A stretch of 64,000 nucleotides of DNA from Bacillota bacterium (lineage in GTDB: Bacteria > Bacillota > Negativicutes > Sporomusales > Sporomusaceae). Shown here piece by piece: positions 33,655-41,493 of the stretch (the first letter of the stretch is position 1; each line of letters begins with the position of its first letter). The translations under genes and the position numbers were made by a program. The stretch is from contig JAGGAB010000008.1 of assembly GCA_017889705.1 (NCBI GenBank), positions 87,063 through 151,062 of the forward strand, read 5' to 3'. Below the pieces are notes generated by a model. It was not told where the DNA came from, made no database searches, and saw only the letters and a program-made list of their open reading frames with translations.

Positions 33655-34947
33655 CTATTTCACCGGCATCCCCATGGCCTGTTCCAGGTTTGCTTTGTTC
33701 GTATTATAGCTATATAATGCCTGAATATAGTTCTTTTTGGCGGTATCCAACGCCACTACCGCATCACGCAGGTCAAGATTGGTGCCAATACCAACCTCAT
33801 AGCTGGCTTTTTGAATCATTAAATTCTCTTCTGCCTGGTTTACCGAAACCTTAGTAGTCTCCATCTGCTTTTCGGCTTCCTGCATACTCAAGTAATATTG
33901 GCGCACATTGAGCAAAATGGTGTCGCGCTGCTGCGCAGCCTGATCTTTTACCATATCCACATTATGTTGGGCTTGCTTAACTTGAGAAGCGGTTATCCCT
34001 GAATCAAATACATTCAGCGAGGTGGTTAATTTCACTGACCAATTACCATTTTTTGTCCCCAGCAAGTGACTATCATACCAGTCTTGCGCAGCCGTCAAAC
34101 TGACAGTCGGTCGTTGGGCGCTTTTGGCAATATCCACATCATACTGGGCGTTGGCGACCTGAGCTTCATACTGAGTTAGCTCTGGCCGGTTTGCTAACCC
34201 ATAAGCAAGGCATTCTTCCAGCGTATGCTGGTATTTTTCGTAAGTAAAATTATCTTTGAGCACAACTTCAGTTGTGTGCGGCAAACCAATATCGTTATTT
34301 AAGTCTGCTACCGCATTAGCATAATTATTTTGGGCAGTAATCAGGTTGTTCTGAGCCCCGGCCAAATCCACCTGACTTGACAATACATCGGTTTTGGCGA
34401 CCAGACCCAATTCAAACTTAGCATTGACCAACTTTAGGTGTTCTTCATAATTTTTAACGGTTTCCTGATTGACCTGTACTTCATTACGATATTCCAGCAC
34501 AGTAAGGTAGTCGCTAAGTACCGTTAGTTTAAGCTGCTGTTTGGCCACTTCGACATCAAGCTCAGATACTTTGAGATTAAGTTTGGCCTGTGCAATTTGA
34601 TTTTCCAGTTTACCGCCCGTGTATACAGGCAGCGTGAGTGCAATCTGATTGTCAAAATCATTTGTGTACCGGTAAGCATCGGTTCCCGTCTGGTCCGGCG
34701 GAGTGCTGTAGCGTTGATCGGTGTGGGTAAAGCTGACAGAAAGTCCTTTGTTTTTCTTCGCTTCACTCATAGCCCAATACGACTTTTCTCTGGCTGATTT
34801 TGCGTATTTAATAGTATAGTTATTTTGCAAAGCCAAAGTCGTACAATCCTCTACCGACAGTTCCACTGGCGCGGCAAACACCGACTGCCCTGTCATCAGC
34901 AGGATAATGGGGATAATAATTTGGAAATAGTGCTGGCATCTATTCAT
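33655..34947 (-). CDS. TolC-family outer-membrane channel
   Basis: A 430-residue outer-membrane efflux protein with a Sec signal ending SVFA-AP (about residue 26). Two OEP repeats of long helices and short strands are seen (about 30-220 and 225-428), each with the Leu-rich repeat-type helices and a conserved Asn-Pro-like turn (ANRPELTQYEAQVANAQYD). First gene of the TolC-adaptor-RND operon. The ATG is 6 nt after GGAGG. The response-regulator box lies about 85-115 bp upstream. Confidence 0.93.
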   Translation of the reverse strand: MNRCQHYFQIIIPIILLMTGQSVFAAPVELSVEDCTTLALQNNYTIKYAKSAREKSYWAMSEAKKNKGLSVSFTHTDQRYSTPPDQTGTDAYRYTNDFDNQIALTLPVYTGGKLENQIAQAKLNLKVSELDVEVAKQQLKLTVLSDYLTVLEYRNEVQVNQETVKNYEEHLKLVNAKFELGLVAKTDVLSSQVDLAGAQNNLITAQNNYANAVADLNNDIGLPHTTEVVLKDNFTYEKYQHTLEECLAYGLANRPELTQYEAQVANAQYDVDIAKSAQRPTVSLTAAQDWYDSHLLGTKNGNWSVKLTTSLNVFDSGITASQVKQAQHNVDMVKDQAAQQRDTILLNVRQYYLSMQEAEKQMETTKVSVNQAEENLMIQKASYEVGIGTNLDLRDAVVALDTAKKNYIQALYSYNTNKANLEQAMGMPVK

Positions 34948-35028
34948 ACTGAACCTCCTGCAAAAAATTGGGGAATACTTAAAATTCCCAAGGATATCAA
35001 CAAGAGAATAGCAGTTCCAAATTAAGCC

Positions 35029-35063
35029 ATGATTAGTCCAAGGTTATAATTCGGTTAAAAATA
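35029..35063. promoter_or_regulatory. Tandem response-regulator box (site B)
   Basis: GGTTA (35042-35046), N6, GGTTA (35053-35057) within a 35-bp block that matches site A at 26955-26989 in 29 positions. It lies upstream of the efflux operon. Orientation relative to the target differs from site A. Confidence 0.65.
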
Positions 35064-35112
35064 TCGCCAGATTTGTACGTTTGGTGTAGTGGCTCTGTTA
35101 TTTTTCTATAAT

Positions 35113-35158
35113 AAACAGCGAGAACACCACCCCAAAACGGCTGGTGTTCTCGCTGTTT
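35113..35158 (-). terminator. Terminator of the biotin operon
   Basis: A perfect 17-bp stem (35113-35129 with 35142-35158) that overlaps the bioF stop codon; the minus-strand tail is T-rich (TTTATTAT). Confidence 0.85.
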
Positions 35159-36359
35159 AAAACATCCGGCAGGTTATTCCAACCTGCTTACCTATGTTAA
35201 CTTTGCCTACTTTACAGGCAGCCGCAATCTGTTCAGCCGCCCAGGCCAATTCTTCCCGTTTATGTGCGGCAGTCACGGTCAGCCGCAGTCTGCTGGTGCC
35301 AGCTGGCACAGTTGGCGGCCTGATGGCCGTAAGAATAATACCCTGCTGTTTTAGCTCTTCAGTAAGCCTGACCGCAGTTTCAGCCTCACCCACCAAAATA
35401 GGGATTATCGGGGTTTCACCTGCCAGAATTGGTAGGTGGGCTGCCCTTAGCAATTCTCTCATATACCGGCCATTTTCCCATAGTGTTGCCACTAATTCCG
35501 GCCTCACCTTCACTTGCCTAAGTGCAGCAAGTGACGCGGCAATTGTCGCCGGTGCTAGTGCTGTTGAAAAGATAAAACTGCGCGCCTTATTTCTTATGTA
35601 ATCAATTAATTCTTTTGACCCGGCGACAAAACCGCCTTCTGATCCTAGAGCTTTACTCAGTGTGCCAATTTGCACCTGTACTTTAGTATGTACACCAAAA
35701 TAAGCCGCAGTTCCCTTGCCGTTTTTTCCAATAACTCCGGTAGCATGAGCATCGTCTACAACAACGATGGCTCCATACTGTTCTGCTAATTGAGCAATCT
35801 CTCCCATCGGGGCTATATCGCCATCCATACTGAACACGCCGTCGGTGATGATCAGCCGTTTTCCCTGACAAACCGTATTTTTTAGCAAAGTCTGCAAATG
35901 TTCCATATCGGCATGACGGTAAACCACAATTTGAGCACGTGACAGCCGGCAGCCATCAATAATACTGGCATGATTGAGTTCATCGCTAAAAATAACGTCA
36001 CCCGGTTCAGCCAAAGCACTTATAACCCCAAGATTAGCCATATAGCCGGTATTAAACACCAGCGCGGCTTCCGTACCTTTGAACCGTGCAAGTTCCTCTT
36101 CAAGTTCATCAAATAACGGATAGGTTCCGGTAGTCAACCGGGCGCCTCCTGATCCAGTACCATATAGTTGCACAGCCTCAATGGCCGCCTGTCGAACAAC
36201 CTCGTCATGCGTCAAACCCAGGTAGTTGTTGGAAGCCAGCAGAAGATACTTCTTATCCTGCAGTTCAACATGATCAGCACTAACCGGGTTATAGGTTACT
36301 GTTTGACGGTATAAATTACTCATTTTGACCTGTTGTAAAAAATCAGTCAAGAACTGCAT
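35157..36359 (-). CDS. bioF: 8-Amino-7-oxononanoate synthase BioF
   Basis: A 400-residue PLP enzyme that condenses pimeloyl-CoA with L-alanine, the first committed step of the biotin ring. Visible motifs: SNNYLGLTHD and GSGGARLTTGT near the N-terminus, the His-containing LNHASIIDGCRLS, DDAHATG, and the PLP Lys in GTLSKALGSEGG. Related KBL enzymes share these, but the operon with bioW settles the call. The ATG is 9 nt after GGAGG; it overlaps bioW by 17 bp. Confidence 0.93.
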   Translation of the reverse strand: MQFLTDFLQQVKMSNLYRQTVTYNPVSADHVELQDKKYLLLASNNYLGLTHDEVVRQAAIEAVQLYGTGSGGARLTTGTYPLFDELEEELARFKGTEAALVFNTGYMANLGVISALAEPGDVIFSDELNHASIIDGCRLSRAQIVVYRHADMEHLQTLLKNTVCQGKRLIITDGVFSMDGDIAPMGEIAQLAEQYGAIVVVDDAHATGVIGKNGKGTAAYFGVHTKVQVQIGTLSKALGSEGGFVAGSKELIDYIRNKARSFIFSTALAPATIAASLAALRQVKVRPELVATLWENGRYMRELLRAAHLPILAGETPIIPILVGEAETAVRLTEELKQQGIILTAIRPPTVPAGTSRLRLTVTAAHKREELAWAAEQIAAACKVGKVNIGKQVGITCRMF

Positions 36360-37128
36360 CTATTTTTACCTCCGCTTCCGGCACTTTGATAAGCACAGCC
36401 CGATATTGCAAATAAGTCATCAGTTGCTCTAGGTCCGTGTTTTCCTTTACAAAAATAATCCGTCCGCCGATCGGACTGCCCTGGCATTTTAACTGCGCAA
36501 AGCGGGTATATGCATTTTTAGTTGCCACATAACCAGCAACATATTCAGGGTCATCTGACCAACATAATTCAGCTACCGCTCCCGGTGATGCCAAGACCTT
36601 GGAAGCTAATATTACGGCCTCGCGAATATGGGTGTTGCCATACCCCTGTTGCCGCAGCCACCCTACATAGCTTGCTTCATCCAGCATATCCATCCGGGAT
36701 ACGCGAATTCCCCGTTCTCCCCGGTCATCAAGCCGCTTGCCGGTTCGAGCATCAACTACCATAGCGCCCCGCATGCTGGCACGTAAACCCGTCAAGGCTT
36801 CAAATCCGGCATGCACAGCTGCTGGTGTGACACCCGCCCTGATTAATTCTTCCTTGGCAGCTTCCCGACCAGCCGTTATGCCTGAAGCCTTACTGGTTAC
36901 AATCGGCAGACAGAAAATTTCTTCGATATTTTTAACAGGAACGGTTTCAACCGTAATATTTATAAAATCAGCTTGCCCCCGGCTGTGCGACATTGCGCGG
37001 CTAATCATGGCTGCCGTTACCACCTGCAACTGTTCCTTGCTCACCAAGCGTTCGGCACCTGAAATATGTTTGCCGCCATTCTCATGTGAGCCGCCTTGGG
37101 CTGCCCGCATCCTAACGCTGCATAGCAT
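36343..37128 (-). CDS. bioW: 6-Carboxyhexanoate--CoA ligase BioW (pimeloyl-CoA synthetase)
   Basis: A 261-residue enzyme that makes pimeloyl-CoA from free pimelate, CoA and ATP. Recognised by SVRMRAA near the start, GKHISGAERLV, and the C-terminal GGRIIFVKE region; the length is usual for BioW. The ATG at 37128 is 6 nt after AGGTGA. It is overlapped at both ends by its operon partners (17 bp each), so translation is coupled. Use of BioW means free pimelate must be made or imported. Confidence 0.93.
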   Translation of the reverse strand: MLCSVRMRAAQGGSHENGGKHISGAERLVSKEQLQVVTAAMISRAMSHSRGQADFINITVETVPVKNIEEIFCLPIVTSKASGITAGREAAKEELIRAGVTPAAVHAGFEALTGLRASMRGAMVVDARTGKRLDDRGERGIRVSRMDMLDEASYVGWLRQQGYGNTHIREAVILASKVLASPGAVAELCWSDDPEYVAGYVATKNAYTRFAQLKCQGSPIGGRIIFVKENTDLEQLMTYLQYRAVLIKVPEAEVKIDAVLD

Positions 37129-37606
37129 GACCAATCACCTTTCTTTGTTCTTTTATTCGTTTTAACAACGCGGTTAAAGGACAAGCCAGCACCGCAGTGA
37201 AAACCAGCCCTGGCACAGCAGCCACCAATAACGGAATAACCGCTTTGCCGACAATCCCGCCTAATGCCAGTCTGGCAACAGCCGACCCTATCGGACCAGC
37301 CAGCATAACCACCGGCCAGGATCTGCCTAATGCCAGCAATATGATGCCGACTGTAAGGCGAAATACCAAAGCAACAAATACGTTTAATACTGTCTGTGTT
37401 CCTAGTATTAGCCCAACCGCGCTTGACAGTAGGCCTGCCGTAATATATTTGCTAAAGCCGAATACAGCACAAATAGCCACCGCCAATGGTGCAGACAACT
37501 GAAACTCTGTTCCCGGGAACAAACTCGGCAATTTAAACATACCTGTAATCGTTATAAAAGCAGCCAATAAGCCAACCTCAGTTACCCAACTTACCCTACT
37601 CTGCAT
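37112..37606 (-). CDS. Membrane protein of the biotin operon, ECF S-component-like
   Basis: A 164-residue integral membrane protein with five to six predicted helices and no other domain. Its size, helix number and position suggest a substrate-binding S component of an ECF importer, though it does not look like BioY. First gene of the BirA-controlled operon, directly upstream of bioW, so its ligand could be pimelate (inference). The ATG at 37606 is 9 nt after AGGGAG; a second ATG at 37639 has a weaker site. Confidence 0.55.
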   Translation of the reverse strand: MQSRVSWVTEVGLLAAFITITGMFKLPSLFPGTEFQLSAPLAVAICAVFGFSKYITAGLLSSAVGLILGTQTVLNVFVALVFRLTVGIILLALGRSWPVVMLAGPIGSAVARLALGGIVGKAVIPLLVAAVPGLVFTAVLACPLTALLKRIKEQRKVIGHAMQR

Positions 37607-37664
37607 ACACCGCAACTCCCTGTCAAGATTTTCTGTCATCCCATCACACTTAATTAGCGCGCCA

Positions 37665-37697
37665 TTGTTAACCTTATTTTTAAAAATTGGTTAACAA
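37665..37697 (-). promoter_or_regulatory. BirA operator of the biotin operon
   Basis: TTGTTAACC (37665-37673), 15-bp spacer, GGTTAACAA (37689-37697): a perfect inverted repeat equal to the Firmicute BirA consensus. It covers the start site of the promoter at 37702-37730, so biotin-loaded BirA would block transcription. Confidence 0.93.
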
Positions 37698-37701
37698 CAG
37701 A

Positions 37702-37730
37702 ATTATACTACACTTTTGTTTGGCATACAA
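37702..37730 (-). promoter_or_regulatory. Sigma-70 promoter of the biotin operon
   Basis: On the minus strand TTGTAT (37730-37725), 17-bp spacer, TATAAT (37707-37702). Confidence 0.85.
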
Positions 37731-37766
37731 ATATAAAATAACTAAATATTGCTATTGATAGCAAAG

Positions 37767-37801
37767 AAATGGCTGGCCTGAAAGTATCCGGCCAGCCATT
37801 T
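37767..37801 (-). terminator. Terminator downstream of hxlR-type gene
   Basis: A perfect 12-bp stem AAATGGCTGGCC (37767-37778) with 37790-37801. Both tails are only moderately T-rich. Confidence 0.7.
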
Positions 37802-37832
37802 CCCTTATTTACAACTGTTTAACAATATGCAA

Positions 37833-38228
37833 TTAATTCATCGATTGACAGGTATCACAGAAAGCAGCACATGTTTTATCTTCCTGTATATGGCCAGCAC
37901 CCCATTCAGCCAACTTCACTAATGGTGGTATTATGCTTTTTCCCTTGTCAGTCAGTGTGTATTCCACTCTTGGCGGAACTTCATTGTACTGCTCCCGATG
38001 GACAATTCCGGCTGTTTCCAATTCTTTTAGCGACTGCGACAACATCATGTTTGTTACCCCGGTAAGCTTACGCTTAATGCTGCTGTATCTTGTAGGTTGT
38101 CCGCTGGCAAGCATACAGATTATTGGCAGTTTCCACTTACCGCCTACAACATCGATAGTATAGCGAATAGGGCACAGTAATTTTTCTCCCTCATAGGCTT
38201 CCTTCTTATCCATAATCTTTTTGCCCAT
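37833..38228 (-). CDS. HxlR-family transcriptional regulator
   Basis: A 131-residue winged-helix protein. The HxlR signature is clear: CPIRYTIDVVGGKWKLPIICML, then SSIKRKLTGVTNMMLSQSLKELE in two parts and GIVHREQYNEVPPRVEYTLT. Cys occurs near the N-terminus and three more at the C-terminus (CAAFCDTC), as in redox- or aldehyde-sensing relatives such as YodB and HypR. The ATG at 38228 follows AAGGGAG by 7 nt. It is divergent from the flavin split-barrel gene, its likely target, with a palindrome between them. Confidence 0.9.
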   Translation of the reverse strand: MGKKIMDKKEAYEGEKLLCPIRYTIDVVGGKWKLPIICMLASGQPTRYSSIKRKLTGVTNMMLSQSLKELETAGIVHREQYNEVPPRVEYTLTDKGKSIIPPLVKLAEWGAGHIQEDKTCAAFCDTCQSMN

Positions 38229-38285
38229 ATATAGTCTCCCTTTGCATGGTATGTTTTTCATACTTAGTCATTAAATTCTGCGTAC

Positions 38286-38312
38286 TTGTATTAAACTGAT
38301 TTTGTAATACAA
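38286..38312. promoter_or_regulatory. Probable HxlR operator
   Basis: TTGTATTA (38286-38293), 11-bp spacer, TAATACAA (38305-38312): a perfect 8-bp inverted repeat in the divergent intergenic region between the hxlR-type gene and the flavin split-barrel gene. Confidence 0.65.
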
Positions 38313-38366
38313 TAATACCATAAAAGCTAATCGAGTAGCAAAAAATATTATAAAGGAGCGAATATA

Positions 38367-38762
38367 ATGGATGAAATTTTGGATTTTTTAACAACAAACA
38401 GGGTGTTTTACTTGGCAACAACAGACGGAGATCAGTCACATGTTCGGCCACTCGGATTTGTAATGGACTATAACGGCAAATTGGCTTTCTGCACCTCTAA
38501 TCAAAAAGCTATGTATAACCAGCTTGTCACCAATCCCAATATAGAAATCTGCTGCGTTGATGCCAAATATGATACCCTCCGCCTTTGCGGCAAAGCAGTA
38601 TTTTGTACCACGGAGGAAACACAGCGAAAGGCGCTGGAAGTAATGCCTATGCTTAGCAACATGTACGCTGTCGGCGATGGAAAGTTCGAGATATTCTACT
38701 TAAACAATATCCAGGCAGTATGTCAAAGCATGTCAGGCGAAAAGAAGATATTGGCAGTTTAA
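38367..38762 (+). CDS. Pyridoxamine-5'-phosphate-oxidase-like flavin split-barrel protein
   Basis: A 131-residue FMN-binding split-barrel protein. Family pattern: LTTNRVFYLATTDGDQSHVRPLGF at the start (two parts), LAFCTSNQKAMYNQL, and a central ICCVD strand. Such proteins bind FMN or F420 and often act as small reductases. The ATG is 9 nt after AAAGGAG. It is divergent from HxlR, a common pairing, and 24 nt upstream of the PAS-like gene with which it forms an operon. Confidence 0.85.
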   Translation: MDEILDFLTTNRVFYLATTDGDQSHVRPLGFVMDYNGKLAFCTSNQKAMYNQLVTNPNIEICCVDAKYDTLRLCGKAVFCTTEETQRKALEVMPMLSNMYAVGDGKFEIFYLNNIQAVCQSMSGEKKILAV

Positions 38763-38785
38763 GCTAAAGGAAGGAATGATTATTC

Positions 38786-39136
38786 ATGTTTGTTGACGCT
38801 AACGTAATTGACGCTTTCCATCTTATGTGGGGAAGCTTCCCTGAGCCTGTAACACTGGTACACCAAAGCAGAGAAGTTATTGCCGTAAATGCTGCCTGTG
38901 AAAGCATCGGACGGGTCAAAGGAATGAATTGTGCAACCCATGGTGCACCTGAAGCACATAAAGGCTGTTTGGCCAACCAAGCATTAAGCACGCAGCAGCC
39001 CGCCTTTAAAAAATTGAAATTTGGCGAAAGAGAAATAATTTCTTACTGGCTGCCATTAGCCGGCTATCCTGAACTTTTCGTCCATTTTGGGGTTGGGGTA
39101 ACAATGGATTATAATTCTATACCTGAAAAAGACTAA
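38786..39136 (+). CDS. PAS-like small protein with conserved-looking Cys/His
   Basis: A 116-residue soluble protein. FPEPVTLVHQSREVIAVNAA resembles the start of a PAS sensor domain; GMNCATHGAPEAHKGCLANQ contains two Cys and two His that could hold a metal or haem. There is no output domain, so it might act with another protein. The ribosome site is AAGGAA. Second gene after the flavin protein; a terminator follows. Confidence 0.55.
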   Translation: MFVDANVIDAFHLMWGSFPEPVTLVHQSREVIAVNAACESIGRVKGMNCATHGAPEAHKGCLANQALSTQQPAFKKLKFGEREIISYWLPLAGYPELFVHFGVGVTMDYNSIPEKD

Positions 39137-39155
39137 AACAATCAGCAGATACTAA

Positions 39156-39203
39156 GGGGGCGGAACTATTGACAGTTTCATTGTCAGTAGCCCGCCCTTT
39201 TTA
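39156..39203 (+). terminator. Terminator of the flavin-protein operon
   Basis: GGGCGG pairs with CCGCCC, with an inner TGACA/TGTCA stem, followed by TTTTT. Confidence 0.75.
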
Positions 39204-39212
39204 AATCTCCCT

Positions 39213-39262
39213 AAAACGAAATTCAACCGCCTCCCCCAAGGTAGACGGTTGAATTTCGTTTT
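39213..39262 (-). terminator. Terminator of the 42-residue protein gene
   Basis: A perfect 17-bp stem (39213-39229 with 39246-39262) overlapping the stop codon of the small minus-strand gene. Confidence 0.8.
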
Positions 39263-39389
39263 AGTTACTTTCCTTCGGCGGCCACCAGGCTTCTAATTCA
39301 CTGAGAATATTAGGTAAATCCTTCAACAAATCCTGTAATTCTGTCTCAGTTAAATTGCAATTCTCATCACTTGATATATTGTCTATCAT
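39261..39389 (-). CDS. Small acidic protein, 42 residues
   Basis: The ATG follows AAGGGG(TG) by 5 nt. It encodes a Leu/Glu-rich helical peptide with TETELQDLLKDLPNILSELE and a C-terminal WWPP. A dedicated terminator supports expression. Not recognised. Confidence 0.55.
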   Translation of the reverse strand: MIDNISSDENCNLTETELQDLLKDLPNILSELEAWWPPKESN

Positions 39390-39524
39390 CAACACCCCTT
39401 ATTATAAATAGAACTTGCCAAATACTTAAATTTACAATACAGCATAAATGTTGAAATTCAATTAGCATCTGTACATATTAATTAAAACTATAAACTTCTT
39501 GCCTTCCGGCCAATGAAAAAATTG

Positions 39525-39542
39525 CCCAGCTAAGTCGCTGGG
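39525..39542 (-). terminator. Terminator of the 67-residue protein gene
   Basis: CCCAGC/GCTGGG with a 6-nt loop; on the minus strand followed by AATTTTTT. Confidence 0.7.
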
Positions 39543-39628
39543 TTGGAGAAGTATTCATTAATTGTAGGTATGGTGTATTTAAAATAATACCTTCCTATTT
39601 TTAGAATTTCTTTAGAAAAAACGTAAGG

Positions 39629-39832
39629 TTAGGTCGCCATTGCCGTTTTATTATTATTCAAAGCAGACAATGCCTGTAAATCATCCCATATTCCCAATTG
39701 GGACAAGGTTACTGCATTATAATAACCATGTTTATCAGCATATACATTCCACTCTTTTTGACTAGGCCAATGCCCCGTTTCTTTTGCGTACACAATACAG
39801 GCTTGCGAAGATTTTATTATATCCGGATACAT
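39629..39832 (-). CDS. Small protein similar to homing-endonuclease-associated repeat
   Basis: A 67-residue protein. GHWPSQKEWNVYADKHGYY followed by LSQLGIWDDLQAL has the pattern of the short helical repeat found next to HNH domains and in small DNA-binding proteins (PxxxEW ... FGsWxxAL). No catalytic domain is present. The ATG at 39832 is 6 nt after GGAGGA. A DNA-related role is only an inference. Confidence 0.55.
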   Translation of the reverse strand: MYPDIIKSSQACIVYAKETGHWPSQKEWNVYADKHGYYNAVTLSQLGIWDDLQALSALNNNKTAMAT

Positions 39833-40063
39833 CAAAACTCCTCCATTAATCTTTATTAATGTAACGCTCTATTTTTAAATAACATTATCTGCAAACGTCA
39901 AACATCCAATTAAAAACTGCAAAGCATCGACAGTATGTTATAATCCTTTAGGTCCAAAGTCCCATAAACTAGGATTAACGTCCTGATGCTTATTTCTTTT
40001 TCGGATGCGAAAATCCTTTAAAATTAATTCAACTGCGTACAGATTACTAAAAAGCTTCTTCGT

Positions 40064-41092
40064 TTACCTCCTGACCGGAATTATTATTCCTTCCTCCTGG
40101 TAACACGCATAAATTCGTTTAATGAATTGGTGACGGACAAGGTGCTGATCTGTTACAGTTTTGACCCGTAATATAACATTGAAGTTGATACCGTACTCAC
40201 CAAAGCCGCTATACCGCACAAACGGTTCAAAACCAGCCACACCGCCCTGCGTTTCTTCGAGAACTTCTTTGGCAATAGCGGCAGTAACCTTTTCAACATG
40301 GTCAAGATCACTTTCATAGCTAATACCGATGGGAATGGAAATGGAGCATTCCGCAAAGGGCTGGGCATAATTGGTGATTACAGAGGAAGCAATTTTTTGG
40401 TTGGGTACGACTACCATATTTTCAGTAGGAGTTTTTATGGTGGTATTACGCCAGTTCATATCCACCACATGCCCTTCTTCGCCTGTGGCCAACTTAACGA
40501 AATCACCTGTCTTGATTTGCTTTGATACCAAAATGTTGATGCCTGAAAATAAATTCGCCATGGTATCCTGTAACGCCAAAGCGGTAGCCAAACCACCCAC
40601 GCCCAAAGCCGTAATCAGCGGTGAAATGGATACTCCTAACGATTCTAATAGCACTAGCATGCCAATGGCGTAAACAGCCAAGTCAATTGTTGTAACCAAA
40701 ATCGAGGTTGATGCAAGATGCTCCGATCTTTTCCCTAGTTTGTGCTTAAGGTATCCCGAAGCCAAATGAGCAACCATAAGGGTCAAGGTCATAATGACAA
40801 CAGAGTGGAACAAATGTTGGAGAAACTGCAACGGTCCCGGCGGAATTGCCAGGAATTCCTTAGCAACATATATGCCAATGAGAATGCCCAGCAAGGTAGG
40901 TATCCCTCTAAATATCTGCAGCAGCAGCAACTGGGGGATCTTAGTCTTCCTTGCAATAATTTTTAATATTTTACTACATACCCACTGGAGTATGATAATG
41001 CCTAATATTAAACAAATAATGAAAGCTGTCAGATGCGTTTTAAAGCCACCGTTTACAATTCGGGTTTCTAGTCCAATAAGAAATTCTAACAT
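40064..41092 (-). CDS. Small-conductance mechanosensitive channel (MscS family)
   Basis: A 342-residue membrane channel that opens on osmotic downshock. About five helices lie in the first 200 residues, ending in the pore helix ALGVGGLATALALQDTMANL, typical of MscS. A beta domain (SGINILVSKQIKTGDFVKL; WRNTTIKTPTENMVVVPN) and a cytoplasmic alpha/beta domain follow. The ATG at 41092 is 5 nt after AGGAGG. Monocistronic. The 39833-40063 gap downstream shows no clear gene. Confidence 0.93.
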   Translation of the reverse strand: MLEFLIGLETRIVNGGFKTHLTAFIICLILGIIILQWVCSKILKIIARKTKIPQLLLLQIFRGIPTLLGILIGIYVAKEFLAIPPGPLQFLQHLFHSVVIMTLTLMVAHLASGYLKHKLGKRSEHLASTSILVTTIDLAVYAIGMLVLLESLGVSISPLITALGVGGLATALALQDTMANLFSGINILVSKQIKTGDFVKLATGEEGHVVDMNWRNTTIKTPTENMVVVPNQKIASSVITNYAQPFAECSISIPIGISYESDLDHVEKVTAAIAKEVLEETQGGVAGFEPFVRYSGFGEYGINFNVILRVKTVTDQHLVRHQFIKRIYACYQEEGIIIPVRR

Positions 41093-41132
41093 GATTCCCT
41101 CCTGTGAAGTTAGGTCATTTCTATATAAGCAC

Positions 41133-41172
41133 AAAACCCCATCCCCAACACCTGGCTGAGAGATGGGATTTT
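41133..41172 (-). terminator. Terminator of the 47-residue membrane peptide
   Basis: AAAACCCCATC (41133-41143) pairs with GATGGGATTTT (41162-41172) with one mismatch. On the minus strand it is followed by GTTTTG. Confidence 0.55.
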
Positions 41173-41175
41173 AAA

Positions 41176-41319
41176 TTAATCCCGGCTTGTTGTGTCTATT
41201 TTGTCAGCAATTCGTTTTAGCGATTTAGAAATGCTGTACAGTAAGTATAACCCACCACCTACTACAGCAATATGAAATACCTGAAAAGCAATTATTCCAT
41301 AAGGCATATGGCCGTACAT
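41176..41319 (-). CDS. Small membrane protein, 47 residues
   Basis: ATG 6 nt after GGAGGA. It encodes one membrane helix (residues 9-29, IIAFQVFHIAVVGGGLYLLY) and a basic cytoplasmic-like tail. It lies 84 bp upstream of the MscS gene's ATG-side on the same strand. Unknown function. Confidence 0.6.
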   Translation of the reverse strand: MYGHMPYGIIAFQVFHIAVVGGGLYLLYSISKSLKRIADKIDTTSRD

Positions 41320-41446
41320 TCAAATTCCTCCTTAAAGAGAATCGTTCTATTACGGTCTGCATTTTTCCATGCAAATCCGTTAATTAAAGAATAAGCTCCA
41401 ATATATAGAATTTCTTTAGAATTGTCAACATGCTCCAAAAAGGAAA

Positions 41447-41466
41447 AACCGCACCTCAATGCGGTT
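41447..41466 (-). terminator. Terminator of the His/Arg/Glu-rich gene
   Basis: AACCGCA/TGCGGTT with a 6-nt loop, followed on the minus strand by TTTCCTTTTT. Confidence 0.8.
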
Positions 41467-41493
41467 ACCTATCAGCTTACTACAACAATACAG

